64,000 nt of DNA from assembly GCF_009674825.1 (NCBI RefSeq), contig NZ_WKJH01000018.1, positions 166,829-230,828 on the forward strand, read 5' to 3'. Positions 7,435 through 16,492 of the stretch are shown here, piece after piece (within the stretch, counting starts at the first letter, position 1; every line of letters starts with the position of its first letter). Below the pieces are notes generated by a model. It made no database searches, was not told where the DNA came from, and saw only the letters and a list, made by a program, of their open reading frames with translations. A program made the translations under genes and the position numbers. The stretch is from Maribacter luteus. Its GTDB lineage: Bacteria > Bacteroidota > Bacteroidia > Flavobacteriales > Flavobacteriaceae.

Positions 7435-9900
7435 TCATTCAACAACGGTAAAAACGACCTCTTTATTCTTTAATCCCACTTTTACGGTTTGTGGTGCTTT
7501 TATTTCACCCGATATGATCATTCTTGAAAGTGGTCTTTTCAACTTGTTGCGTATTACTGCTTTTAGTGGCCGTACCCCATAAGTGGGTGAGAAACCATCC
7601 AAAGACAAATGTTCTTTTGTTTTTTCGTCTATTTCGATGGTTATGCCCAAACGCTCTGTAAGCACAAGTAATTCTTTCATTAAATGAAGGTCGAAGATCG
7701 TTGGGGCATTCTTCTCGGAAATAGGGGCAAAGGGTACTATTTCTGTTATTCGCCCTAAAAATTCGGGTCTAAAGTAAGGGGCCATGATTTCGAGAAGCTC
7801 GTCCGATTTTGGAACGGTGCCACCTTCAAAGGCCTTACTAATAAATTCAGAGCCGATATTCGAGGTAAAAAGGATTACCGCATTTGAAAAATCGCCCACT
7901 TTCCCCAAACGATCGCTTAATTTTCCTTCATCCAATATCTGAAGAAAAACATCGAATACCGATTGGTGTGCTTTTTCAATTTCATCGAACAACACAATGG
8001 AATAGGGTTTTTGACGTATTTTATTCACCAAAACACCACCTTCTTCATACCCCACATATCCCGGAGGTGCCCCATAAAGCAATGCTGCGGAATGTTCTTC
8101 CTTGAACTCTGACATATCGAACCTGATAATGGCGCTTTCATCATTAAAAAGAAATTCTGCCAATGATTTGGCCAATTCGGTTTTCCCGGTTCCCGTTGGT
8201 CCGGAAAAGAAGAACGAACCTATCGGTTGTCCGGCTTTTGAAAGTCCGGAACGCGATTCAATAACGGCTTCGGTCACTGTTTTAATGGCGATATCCTGTC
8301 CTATGACCCTTTTCTTCAGGGTAGCTTCCATATCCATTAACCGTTCTTTTTCCTTGGTCTGCACCTTACCGGCAGGTATGCCCGTAATACTGGATACCAT
8401 GGCGGCCAAATCTTCTTCCACAACCCCTTCACGTGGTGTTTTGGAATGTTCCTCAATCGCAGTAATGATATTTTTCAGGTAGGTAGATTTTTCGTTGTAT
8501 GAAGGAAAACCAAAGGCATCTTCCGTATCGAATTTTCCGAGTACTATAGGACTTAATCTATTTCTTAAGGCCATATATACCCAATCTATCTCTTGAATAT
8601 TTTCAGCCTCATCACGTTCCTCGACCTTTTCCTCAATAACTTCTATCCTAGCTTTCAATTCCCCGAGATCGTTGGGTAATGATTGTTCCGATACATTGGC
8701 CGCTGCCATGGTACGATCAAGTAGGTCCAAGGCAGAGTCCGGAAGGCTTTTCTCCTTTAAATATCTTTTTGATAAACGAATGGCCTCACGCAATGTGTCT
8801 TCCGTGAGTTCCAATTCATGATGATCGGTATATGTCTGACCAATACTCTGCAGTATCCTAAAAGCCATTTCATTATCCGGTTCTTCTAGGGTAACCGATT
8901 CAAACCTTCGGTTCAGGGCATCATCATTACTGATATATTTTCTATAATTGTCGGAATTGGTAGCTCCTACAAGAATGACTTCCCCTTTATTCAATTCAGA
9001 TTTGATCACATTCAAGATTCCCTGACTGGATGAAGCATCTTGTAGAAGAAAATGAAAATCGTCTATGAAAATAATGGGCTTTACAAGGGGTTTTGCTTCA
9101 TCGAATATACTTTGCAAGCGATCCTCAACCTCTCCTTTATATGAAGCACCTGAAAGCAATAGGGCCGTATCAATTTCCAGAAGGTTCGATTCTTTTAGGT
9201 TTTCAACGATTTTACCCCCTATGATTTCCCTGGCCAAATTTTGGGTCAATACACTTTTACCCACTCCGGATTCCCCTTGTATAATAACATTGGGTTTGTT
9301 TTTTCGACTTAGGATCTCGATTATTTTTTTTAGCTCCCTATCACGATTCACAATATGGTCGTACGTACCATCCTGTGCCAATTGCAGCAGATCTTTTGCA
9401 TATTTGTACAATACACTATCTGCCTGTGGTGGGGTGCTGCCAAGGGCTCCTTTTACATTTGCCGTACCTGTTTTGGATGTTTTCCTTTGGTCTAAAAGGT
9501 TGTCTAACAATTGATTGCTGCTAACAGGGAGTGATTTTAATTGATCGAATGTAAAACCAACACCGGGTGTAATAGCTGCTACGAAAAGGCAAATAAGGTC
9601 TGCTTCTTCCTTGTTCAATTTATGTTGTATATCTTCAGCTTCGTTAAAAACGACTTGGGCCTCGGGACTTGCTTTGAGGTCAGACGACCTATTGCTGCGT
9701 TTAGGATATTCTTCTAAACGAACCTCTGACCATTCCTCTATGAAATAGACATCTACGTTCTTGTCATGCAAGAAACGTAAAAGTGATAGATCGCGATGTA
9801 ATGCGGCTTTGACCAAATGTGCCGGCCCAAAACTTTCATGTTGGTATTCATCGGCAATCTGGGTGGCAATATGTATCGCCTTTTCCAATTCATTGTTCAT
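7435..9900 (-). CDS. tssH: T6SS sheath-recycling AAA+ ATPase TssH/ClpV
   Basis: The 821-aa ClpB/ClpV-type protein uses ATP to take apart the contracted TssB/TssC sheath. It has an N-terminal Clp-N-like helical domain (residues 1-140), a first ATPase module with Walker A GESGVGKS (residues 209-216) and Walker B PIIFIDDFHFLL, a middle coiled-coil region, and a second module with Walker A GPTGTGKT, Walker B SIVLFDEIEKAH and pore loop GAPPGYVGYEEGG. The T6SS setting, rather than a heat-shock setting, supports TssH over ClpB. It is the first gene after tssO (7-bp gap), probably one transcript. Confidence 0.93.
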   Translation of the reverse strand: MNNELEKAIHIATQIADEYQHESFGPAHLVKAALHRDLSLLRFLHDKNVDVYFIEEWSEVRLEEYPKRSNRSSDLKASPEAQVVFNEAEDIQHKLNKEEADLICLFVAAITPGVGFTFDQLKSLPVSSNQLLDNLLDQRKTSKTGTANVKGALGSTPPQADSVLYKYAKDLLQLAQDGTYDHIVNRDRELKKIIEILSRKNKPNVIIQGESGVGKSVLTQNLAREIIGGKIVENLKESNLLEIDTALLLSGASYKGEVEDRLQSIFDEAKPLVKPIIFIDDFHFLLQDASSSQGILNVIKSELNKGEVILVGATNSDNYRKYISNDDALNRRFESVTLEEPDNEMAFRILQSIGQTYTDHHELELTEDTLREAIRLSKRYLKEKSLPDSALDLLDRTMAAANVSEQSLPNDLGELKARIEVIEEKVEERDEAENIQEIDWVYMALRNRLSPIVLGKFDTEDAFGFPSYNEKSTYLKNIITAIEEHSKTPREGVVEEDLAAMVSSITGIPAGKVQTKEKERLMDMEATLKKRVIGQDIAIKTVTEAVIESRSGLSKAGQPIGSFFFSGPTGTGKTELAKSLAEFLFNDESAIIRFDMSEFKEEHSAALLYGAPPGYVGYEEGGVLVNKIRQKPYSIVLFDEIEKAHQSVFDVFLQILDEGKLSDRLGKVGDFSNAVILFTSNIGSEFISKAFEGGTVPKSDELLEIMAPYFRPEFLGRITEIVPFAPISEKNAPTIFDLHLMKELLVLTERLGITIEIDEKTKEHLSLDGFSPTYGVRPLKAVIRNKLKRPLSRMIISGEIKAPQTVKVGLKNKEVVFTVVE

Positions 9901-9907
9901 AGGATGG

Positions 9908-10417
9908 TTAGTTTCTGTTTAAACGTTGGGAAAGGCTCAATGCCGTATTCAATTTATTGATCTCCTTTTCGTATTCTTCAATTTGTTCCTTTAAGTCCTC
10001 TATATCCAATCTGGCACTTTCTACCTGTTTTAAATCCCTTTTGGCGTCTACCAGTTTTTTATAGGTTAAGATCAAGTTTTCATACATTCCCCTATCATCC
10101 AACGAATCTTTCGGGATATCACTTTTAAGGTCGATCAGGTCTGCGTTGATCGATTGTTCCAAAAAGAAATATCCGTCCTTAGCGTTTTCCAAGGAATCTA
10201 TCTGCTTGTCAATACCCTCTAAAGACGACATAAATCTTTTTTGGTATAAAAACTCGTAACGTATCCTTTGGTTTTCCGCTCGAAGGACTTCATTCTCTTT
10301 CCATGGTAATTTATAGCTAAAGAAAAAGGCAGTAAAAAGTATACCTACGGTAATGGCGAACATCAGCAAGAAAAGGAGAAAAGAAGAGGTTCGTTCTTTT
10401 TTATTAAGTACTTCCAT
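9908..10417 (-). CDS. tssO: T6SSiii transmembrane protein TssO
   Basis: This 169-aa protein has one N-terminal membrane segment (FLLFLLMFAITVGILFTAFF, residues 13-32) followed by a long charged coiled-coil domain. That is the layout of TssO, a subunit specific to the Bacteroidota T6SSiii, where TssN/O/P/Q/R are thought to replace the usual TssJ/L/M trans-envelope complex. It is packed between tssK (10-bp gap) and tssH (7-bp gap). Assignment rests on topology, size and gene order. Confidence 0.82.
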   Translation of the reverse strand: MEVLNKKERTSSFLLFLLMFAITVGILFTAFFFSYKLPWKENEVLRAENQRIRYEFLYQKRFMSSLEGIDKQIDSLENAKDGYFFLEQSINADLIDLKSDIPKDSLDDRGMYENLILTYKKLVDAKRDLKQVESARLDIEDLKEQIEEYEKEINKLNTALSLSQRLNRN

Positions 10418-10427
10418 ATTTTATTTT

Positions 10428-11570
10428 TTATTCGGCCAAAAATGAAGTGCCTTTCGATTTTCCGGATTTATCTTCAACAATATTCTCATTTACAAAGATG
10501 CCCATATCCCGGCGTTTACCAATATAATCGATTTGGGTAAGTACGGTGAACAATCGGTCTATCGTTTGCATAAAGGATTTGATCACGCTTAGGTTTTGGT
10601 CAATGTCGTTATGGTTATACTGTAGATTGATGACGTCTGTAAACAATTTCTCGTAGTCCCCTCCTTTTAAATCGGTCCATTCGCCAAAATAATTGAACAA
10701 TTGTTCTTTGTTCTCAGGAGAAGAGATATCTACTGAACCTTTGAAAATACGGGCAAAACTAACAAGGATCTCCAATAATTCCTTAGGATGCATATCGTGT
10801 TCTTCCCATTTTACCTTCGTAATATGCTGTGCCAGGTAAACATAGGCCTTGTCCACGACCAATTGCATGGCATCCGCTATCGGGTTATCACTTTGTTTGG
10901 ACATTATTTTCTGAACGATAAGTATCGCATTACGTTCGGTCATTTTAAGAAAGGTTTCGGCTTCATTGTAAAAATGCACCAAACTTTCATGCGCACCTAG
11001 TGTAAGACAAGGGGGAATGTAATCTGGAGCGACCGAAAGGCCTTTGCTTTCCTTTTGAATTTTTGCGATAGGTAATTGGTTGGCCGTCAACCCTGTTTTT
11101 ATCAAATCCCCTGCACTGATGAACGTAAAGAAATGACCATTGGTCAAATAGGGTAGTCGAGGAGGAATTTCATTGGGTTCCTGTTCGCCGAACGGTACAG
11201 GGTTAGCGGTATCCAAATTGATCAGGACATACCCTTCTTCCAAATCCTTATCGGCCAATTCGGCAACAACGATCTCTTCTTTGACAGCAGGAGTGTTTTC
11301 GGTAATCTCTATGCGATTGCCATTAGGTGTGATCGCCCTTAACTTTGTAATGGACACTTTAAGGCTTTTATGAATGTCAAGATTAATGGCATATTCATTT
11401 TTCCCAATTAGGTGGGAGGCCAAAAGACCATGTCCATATCTGCCTTTACGTACAACGAATGCGTCTTTTATACTATTTTCGGCAAAATTCTGAAGGCTTT
11501 GAAAATGCTCTTTTGAGATTTTCATTCCATCTACCCAATTGATCTTGAAATTCTTGATATCTTCTATCAT
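10428..11570 (-). CDS. tssK: T6SS baseplate subunit TssK
   Basis: The 380-aa protein begins INWVDGMKISKEHFQSLQNF, matching the TssK start pattern (W-x-x-G-x-x-x-x-x-x-H-F) that forms its phage-like shoulder domain. TssK joins the baseplate to the membrane complex on the cytoplasmic side. Length is a little shorter than the about 440 aa seen in proteobacteria and suits T6SSiii. It lies between tssN and tssO in an operon with spacings of 10 bp on each side. Confidence 0.9.
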   Translation of the reverse strand: MIEDIKNFKINWVDGMKISKEHFQSLQNFAENSIKDAFVVRKGRYGHGLLASHLIGKNEYAINLDIHKSLKVSITKLRAITPNGNRIEITENTPAVKEEIVVAELADKDLEEGYVLINLDTANPVPFGEQEPNEIPPRLPYLTNGHFFTFISAGDLIKTGLTANQLPIAKIQKESKGLSVAPDYIPPCLTLGAHESLVHFYNEAETFLKMTERNAILIVQKIMSKQSDNPIADAMQLVVDKAYVYLAQHITKVKWEEHDMHPKELLEILVSFARIFKGSVDISSPENKEQLFNYFGEWTDLKGGDYEKLFTDVINLQYNHNDIDQNLSVIKSFMQTIDRLFTVLTQIDYIGKRRDMGIFVNENIVEDKSGKSKGTSFLAE

Positions 11571-11580
11571 AGTTCTTATT

Positions 11581-12447
11581 TTATATGCGTTGGCAAACGA
11601 CTGTATCGCTATCTTTTAGGTTATTTTCTTCTACTGACCGTTCAGGGTCTATATGTTTTGAAGCCCCGTACCATTTGGGTTTACTGTAAAAATACCATCC
11701 GTAAGGATCTCCGGAAGCTGTGGTCAATTCTATTTTGGTCGTGGTCTTTTTATCGTTATAATCATTTAAAAAGAAATAAAACAATCTGCCAAATGCCATG
11801 TCTTTAGGTGCTTTTGCCTTAAAACTCGTCATATTCGGGGATTTAGTGTTCTTATGGAACATAAAATTGAGCACGATCATATTATTGAGTTCATGGTGCT
11901 TGGGGGAATCATACTTATTTCCCAAGGGGTAATACCATTTTGTATACAGTTTTACCGGTATTGAGATGGCGTATTTGTATAATACAAAAAAACTGGTCGG
12001 AAAGGCAAAGGAAGCCAATACCAAAAAATAATAGGGCAAGTATTGTATATCATTGAAATGGGTGCCGATCATTATTATGGGCACCATTAAAACCAATCCC
12101 GTGATAAATGCGAATACCAATTCTTTAAGTTGGTTGTGCGAATCGAACTTTTCGAAGATGTTCCTATAAAAGAAAACATTGAGTGCTCCCATGATCGCGG
12201 TAAAGCCCAACATAGAAAAATACCGTAGCAATATACTCGATTGTTTTAGATTGTATACGATAGCCACGAAAAGTGCCATGACAACCATATTGGCCGCTAG
12301 ATAGAAATAGTATTTTTTACGTCTTTTTTTAAATCCAGGGGTTTTTGAAGCCAATAACCGAAGGATCAATACCACGACCACCAAAATAATGGCAAAGGGC
12401 ATTATAGATTCAAAGCTTATGAATTTTTTAAAGTAATTTACGATCAT
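11581..12447 (-). CDS. tssN: T6SSiii membrane protein TssN
   Basis: The 288-aa protein has about five N-terminal membrane helices (for example IMPFAIILVVVVLILRLLA near residue 15, FYLAANMVVMALFVAIVYNL, LVFAFITGLVLMVPIIMIGT and YYFLVLASFAFPTSFFVLY). A soluble C-terminal domain follows and ends near KDSDTVVCQRI. This fits TssN, an integral membrane subunit known only from T6SSiii and probably part of the substitute membrane complex. Neighbours tssG (6-bp gap) and tssK (10-bp gap) support the call. Confidence 0.85.
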   Translation of the reverse strand: MIVNYFKKFISFESIMPFAIILVVVVLILRLLASKTPGFKKRRKKYYFYLAANMVVMALFVAIVYNLKQSSILLRYFSMLGFTAIMGALNVFFYRNIFEKFDSHNQLKELVFAFITGLVLMVPIIMIGTHFNDIQYLPYYFLVLASFAFPTSFFVLYKYAISIPVKLYTKWYYPLGNKYDSPKHHELNNMIVLNFMFHKNTKSPNMTSFKAKAPKDMAFGRLFYFFLNDYNDKKTTTKIELTTASGDPYGWYFYSKPKWYGASKHIDPERSVEENNLKDSDTVVCQRI

Positions 12448-12453
12448 AGGGTT

Positions 12454-13359
12454 CTATATTGTTGCCGATATTCCAAGTCTACTTGAATAGGCATCCTGGG
12501 TCATTTTAAATCTTGTTTTTTGCTTGGGCAATTTGAAATTAATCTCAAAATCACTTTCATGGGGTAGGGTATGCTCCAAAAAGAATTTGACCACGGCGCT
12601 TATTTTTCCATTGGGAAGATAATCCTCAATATTTTCTGGACGACTGATGTTGTTCATTGTAAAAATATATTTAGGAAGAAAAGTCTTTGTTTGCCCCATT
12701 GTTGCCATATTGACCCCTAGCTGCCATGGTTCGTTCAATATGGGCTGGCCAGCAGTGGCAAAATCCTTTGAAACGGTAATCTCTTCTTCTATGATGTTCT
12801 CCAATATCATTTTTAACAACGGAATATTTCCGGCAATCTTATACATAAAAGGCATGGTTTTTAAAATTTTGGCTGCCATGCGTTTTGGTATCCTCTCATC
12901 AATGGTCCATAAATTCAAGAGGAAATCAACCAATTCAGGACTGCCCAAAGCCCTTAAGGTTTCATCTTCCGTACTTTCGATAGCCACCCTTTGAAGAAAA
13001 AATTCGGTCTCTAAGGGCTTAAAGAACTTCAGTGCGTTTTCCTCTTCGATTTTCCTTCCATTGTAATCGGCCACCATGGTATTCATATGGGGCGTACTGA
13101 TATAGGTGGAATGAAAGAAACGTTCGGGAAGTATGTTATAAAATCCGCGACGACTTAAATTCACCTCGAGAACATCCTCATTGTACTTAGACGTATCAAT
13201 TTGGGTGATATCCTTACTGAAACGACGTTTAAAAAAATCAGTCAACGAAATGTCTAACTGGGTTTCCTCCTCAAGATAGGCGATAAGGGTTTCAGCCTTT
13301 AGGTCAAAATCCAAATTGAACACCTCTTGGCGTATATTCTTAATTGGGGAATCTCTCAT
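12454..13359 (-). CDS. tssG: T6SS baseplate subunit TssG
   Basis: This 301-aa cytoplasmic protein carries segments typical of T6SSiii TssG-like proteins, such as EVNLSRRGFYNILPERFFHS near residue 70 and a central region with PWQLGVNMATMGQTKTFLP. TssG forms the baseplate wedge with TssF and TssE. It is the first core gene of the minus-strand arm after the NlpC/P60 gene, 1 bp from it. TssG of T6SSiii is divergent, so I place the call on size, order and the otherwise missing subunit as much as on motif. Confidence 0.72.
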   Translation of the reverse strand: MRDSPIKNIRQEVFNLDFDLKAETLIAYLEEETQLDISLTDFFKRRFSKDITQIDTSKYNEDVLEVNLSRRGFYNILPERFFHSTYISTPHMNTMVADYNGRKIEEENALKFFKPLETEFFLQRVAIESTEDETLRALGSPELVDFLLNLWTIDERIPKRMAAKILKTMPFMYKIAGNIPLLKMILENIIEEEITVSKDFATAGQPILNEPWQLGVNMATMGQTKTFLPKYIFTMNNISRPENIEDYLPNGKISAVVKFFLEHTLPHESDFEINFKLPKQKTRFKMTQDAYSSRLGISATI

Positions 13360-13360
13360 G

Positions 13361-13999
13361 CTATTGTATGTTTAATAACCGGGCGGAAGCTACGTATTTA
13401 TCTTGCCAATAGGGTTCGTTGATATCAACGATCTCTACCCCTCGGGGAGAATTGGATCCCGTGAACTTTCCATTTTGCAGATAAATACCCACATGGGATA
13501 CCACCTTATCCTCATTACGGAGTCTAAAAAAGACCAAATCGCCTTCTTTTAGGTATTTTTGGTTCTTAAAATGCGATTCCGTATCCAAATAAAACTGTTG
13601 AATGGATGTTCTAGGGAGTTTGTTCTTGTACACTTTTTGATATATAGCCTGTACATATGCGGAACAATCAACGCCATTTTTAGAATTACCACCCCAATCA
13701 TATGGGGTTCCCAACCATTCTTTTATGGCCGCATATAATTTTTCGTTTCGAATCGAAGTTTCATTCACCTCTAATAATTGAGCGAACCTTCTTTTTTCCT
13801 CAGCGGATAAATACCTTGATTCTGTCGGCCTTTCTTTTGGTTTTACCGTAGCATGCGCTAAACTATCCTGTTGTTGGGTTTGGCGTTTGTATTTCGCCAT
13901 CTCCTTCTTATAGTAGGAGTAATCGTTGTTTTGCAACGTTTTTTTAGAACAGGATACCGTCAACACAATAACTATGATAATAACAAGTTTTATTTTCAT
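13361..13999 (-). CDS. NlpC/P60 (C40) peptidoglycan hydrolase lipoprotein of the T6SS locus
   Basis: The 212-aa protein has a lipoprotein signal (VIVLTVSC, lipobox Cys17), a charged linker, and a C-terminal NlpC/P60 domain. The catalytic Cys is in NGVDCSAYV (Cys112) and the His in KVVSHVGIYL (His169). Such enzymes cut cell-wall peptide stems. It starts the minus-strand T6SS arm and is 1 bp from tssG, so it more likely opens the wall for assembly of the apparatus than acts as a toxin. A lipid anchor rather than a cargo signal supports this. The T6SS role is inference. Confidence 0.85.
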   Translation of the reverse strand: MKIKLVIIIVIVLTVSCSKKTLQNNDYSYYKKEMAKYKRQTQQQDSLAHATVKPKERPTESRYLSAEEKRRFAQLLEVNETSIRNEKLYAAIKEWLGTPYDWGGNSKNGVDCSAYVQAIYQKVYKNKLPRTSIQQFYLDTESHFKNQKYLKEGDLVFFRLRNEDKVVSHVGIYLQNGKFTGSNSPRGVEIVDINEPYWQDKYVASARLLNIQ

Positions 14000-14054
14000 G
14001 AAATGAATAGTACTTTTAAGTGCTCTTTTTACAATCGAAAATTAGATATTAATT

Positions 14055-15089
14055 ATGAATAATAAAAGGATTAAAACCCACTTTGACAAAAACGTATTTA
14101 TCTCTTTTTTAGTATTGGCGGTCTTTGGTTTAGGTCTTTTGTCTTTCAGAATGAACAGTGAGGTAGATTGTGCCAATGTGGATTTTGATATTATAGCCAA
14201 ATCTTACACAACTGCTGATTTGATTGAATTTAAGAGTGTTGACCCGTCTGGAGTGGAATGGGAATGGGATTTTGGGAATGATATCCCTAAAAAATACAGA
14301 TCTAATGTTGTGCATCAGTTCGAGAAAGAAGGAACCTATAATGTTTCCTTGAAAATGAACGGGCAATGTGAGGCGACAAAAAAAATCGTTATATCCAAAA
14401 AGAAGAATTTAATCTCCCCAGAGCTTATTCCAAGTATCGTTTTGCCAAAAAATGTTAGGGTAGGTGATGAAGTTGAGTTTTATAATGACTCCGATTTTGC
14501 CAAATCCTGGCAATGGAGTTTTGGAGAAACAATGACCATTGACGGTAACGAACGTAAAGAAAAATACACCTATAAAAGCCCTGGAGAAAAGACAGTCTTG
14601 CTGGTAGTCAATGGGGATAGACGGCATGAGGCCAAACAACGAATAACCGTTTTGCCAAAGAAAAAAGAACGTAAACGAAGGGCAAGTATCACAAGGGTAG
14701 ACCCTATCGAAACCGTACTCCAAGAACAAATTAGGGACAAGCCAAAGGCAGAAGAGAAAGCGGCTGAGGAAGCCGTTAAAAAGAAAGAGGAAGAAGCAGC
14801 AAATAGGATTGAAGTATCCGAAGATGCCATGCAACAGATGTTCGTTTCTTATTCCGCACGAAGATTGGATGACCGAGCCATTCGTAAAAATTTCTGCTAT
14901 AGTAATATACCCGTTTTCAATAAAACAGGTGAACGGTTTACCGTTAGCCAGTTCTTCAAAGAAATTAGGGATGTGAACAAATTGGAGATCAATAGTGTTA
15001 AAATGATCAAGGACAAGAAGACAGGTTGTATAAAAAGTATGACGATAGATATGCGAACCAAAAAAGGTTTGTTCTGGAAAACTTTTTAA
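14055..15089 (+). CDS. Single-pass PKD-domain protein of the T6SSiii locus
   Basis: The 344-aa protein has an N-terminal membrane segment (VFISFLVLAVFGLGLLSF, residues 15-32) and two PKD-like domains, WEWDFGND near residue 75 and WQWSFGE near residue 155. A Lys/Glu-rich coiled linker (residues 200-255) and a C-terminal domain near residues 265-344 follow. The layout suggests a protein anchored in the inner membrane that reaches through the periplasm. It is divergent from the NlpC/P60 lipoprotein (55-bp gap) and precedes hcp. It could be the T6SSiii subunit called TssP, but I cannot prove that by eye. Confidence 0.65.
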   Translation: MNNKRIKTHFDKNVFISFLVLAVFGLGLLSFRMNSEVDCANVDFDIIAKSYTTADLIEFKSVDPSGVEWEWDFGNDIPKKYRSNVVHQFEKEGTYNVSLKMNGQCEATKKIVISKKKNLISPELIPSIVLPKNVRVGDEVEFYNDSDFAKSWQWSFGETMTIDGNERKEKYTYKSPGEKTVLLVVNGDRRHEAKQRITVLPKKKERKRRASITRVDPIETVLQEQIRDKPKAEEKAAEEAVKKKEEEAANRIEVSEDAMQQMFVSYSARRLDDRAIRKNFCYSNIPVFNKTGERFTVSQFFKEIRDVNKLEINSVKMIKDKKTGCIKSMTIDMRTKKGLFWKTF

Positions 15090-15512
15090 TACGTGTTTTA
15101 AGCAGAAATATACATTCTGGCAACTAATAGCTCTGAAACCCCCTATCTTATTATTTGTATGAATTCTTATACAACAATTAACAAGGCTTTAATTGAAATT
15201 TATTAAGGGATAAATGTTCGTTGTTTCTCAATGCATAAGATAAAATGACTATTGTTGAGTAAGTTACTTAAAAGGTTAAAATCAGGGAATAATACTTAAA
15301 ATGATTTAAAATATTTCAATTTAACAGGAATTCCCAATGAGACCAATTGTCATGGGGTTTCTGTAAGATTAGACAATTTTTGGAGGGTGTTTGAATTGGG
15401 TATTTCATCGAAAAAAATTGTGGGTATTGGTGATAATCAATAGCTTAGTGGTGTTCTTATGTAACGTTATTTAATTATTAATCAGGTAGTATTTACCAAA
15501 AATTTATTTATT
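15090..15512. other. 423-bp non-coding region upstream of hcp
   Basis: No convincing gene is seen on either strand. The region is AT-rich and must hold the promoter of hcp, which starts at 15513. I could not find a perfect TAnnTTTG box near the start. A long leader is consistent with separately and strongly controlled hcp expression. No insertion sequence or tandem repeat was seen. Confidence 0.5.
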
Positions 15513-15899
15513 ATGGCTTTTAAAGCAAAATTGAAAGTTGCGGGAAAAGAATTTACCGTTTTACACTGTTCTTACGATTTAAACCAAGAGGTTGACCCAA
15601 CAGGAAGACCATCCTCAGTTACCCGTGGTGGTAGATTGAACATCACTGTGGAATCTAATGGGGAAACCGGTTTCTTCGAATGGATGACCAACAACTTTGA
15701 GAGAAAAGACGGTAGTATCGTTTTCATTAAACGTGATACCGACGCAACATTGAAAGAAGTTAAATTCAAGGAAGGTTATTTGATCAAGTACAAAGAAAAT
15801 TTTGATGCTTCTGGTCAGAACCCACTTACTGAATCATTTACCATTTCTGCCAAGGAATTGGCCAGTGGTGGTGGTGAGCACGTCAACGAATGGGTATAA
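15513..15899 (+). CDS. tssD: T6SS tube protein Hcp (TssD), copy 1
   Basis: The 128-aa protein matches the Bacteroidota form of Hcp: MAFKAKLKVAGKEFTVLHCS, then a beta-barrel pattern with GGRLNITVESN, FFEWMTNN and EGYLIKYKENFDASGQNPL. Hcp rings stack to form the inner tube that is fired out of the cell. It has its own long upstream region and a strong terminator just downstream (15922-15950), so it is probably made in large amounts from its own transcript. A second paralogue lies after tssC. Confidence 0.93.
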   Translation: MAFKAKLKVAGKEFTVLHCSYDLNQEVDPTGRPSSVTRGGRLNITVESNGETGFFEWMTNNFERKDGSIVFIKRDTDATLKEVKFKEGYLIKYKENFDASGQNPLTESFTISAKELASGGGEHVNEWV

Positions 15900-15921
15900 C
15901 CACATACGGACTATTATTTTT

Positions 15922-15950
15922 AAAAGGAGGCAATCTTATGCCTCCTTTTT
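15922..15950 (+). terminator. Rho-independent terminator after hcp
   Basis: A perfect 10-bp stem (AAAAGGAGGC at 15922-15931, GCCTCCTTTT at 15940-15949) encloses an 8-base loop and is followed by T. It lies 22 bp after the hcp stop and about 70 bp before tssB, separating hcp expression from the sheath genes. Confidence 0.8.
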
Positions 15951-16021
15951 ACGTTTAATGGCATATACATTGTACGTATAACTATTTTTTTATTTAAATT
16001 TAGAAAATAAAACTATAATTT

Positions 16022-16474
16022 ATGGCTATAGATAATCTAGGTATTGGTGGGAATGAGGTGAAAGGCGATTCTAACGAAGCCTTGACCGAAATCCCACAGA
16101 ACAGAACCTTAATTGCTGGGAAACTTACCCCGAACGCTCCGGTAAAGCCTGAAGCGGTAGAAGGACTAAGGACAATTGAAGATGCTTTTGAGCATTTTGA
16201 ACCTAAACTTACCATCCCTTTTGAGGATAAAGATGGAGGTGTTTTCAACGAAGAACTCTCTTTTACCAATTTAGGGGATTTCGGCAAAAAGGGAATTACC
16301 AATAACAGTGTGTTTTTAAAAGAGTTGGAGATTGAAAGCGATCAGTACAAAAAGATCATTAAACAATTGAAGACCAATAAAATTTTAAAAGCGGCCTTGG
16401 AAGATCCAGAAGCCAAACAATCCTTGGTAGACACTATAGATGCCTTGATCGAGGAAATTAAAAATGCCAAATAA
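16022..16474 (+). CDS. tssB: T6SS sheath small subunit TssB
   Basis: The 150-aa protein fits TssB of T6SSiii: an N-terminal beta strand region, a central PKLTIPFEDKDG segment and the helical FTNLGDFGKKGITNNSVFLK region (near residue 85-105) that corresponds to the DF-x-P-x-x-V motif of other TssB proteins. TssB and TssC co-assemble into the contractile sheath in the cytoplasm. It precedes tssC by 18 bp, the universal pair. Confidence 0.9.
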   Translation: MAIDNLGIGGNEVKGDSNEALTEIPQNRTLIAGKLTPNAPVKPEAVEGLRTIEDAFEHFEPKLTIPFEDKDGGVFNEELSFTNLGDFGKKGITNNSVFLKELEIESDQYKKIIKQLKTNKILKAALEDPEAKQSLVDTIDALIEEIKNAK

Positions 16475-16492
16475 TTTTATTCCATTCCACAT

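Noticed and set aside
9065..9514. 149-codon plus-strand frame opposite tssH
   Set aside because: Lies opposite the first ATPase module of TssH, whose motifs are intact; treated as a shadow.
14409..14834. 141-codon minus-strand frame opposite the PKD-protein gene
   Set aside because: Low-complexity Phe/Leu-rich translation caused by the Lys/Glu-rich linker on the real strand.
15090..15512. Riboswitch or small RNA upstream of hcp
   Set aside because: No recognisable conserved fold or terminator within the region; length alone is not evidence.
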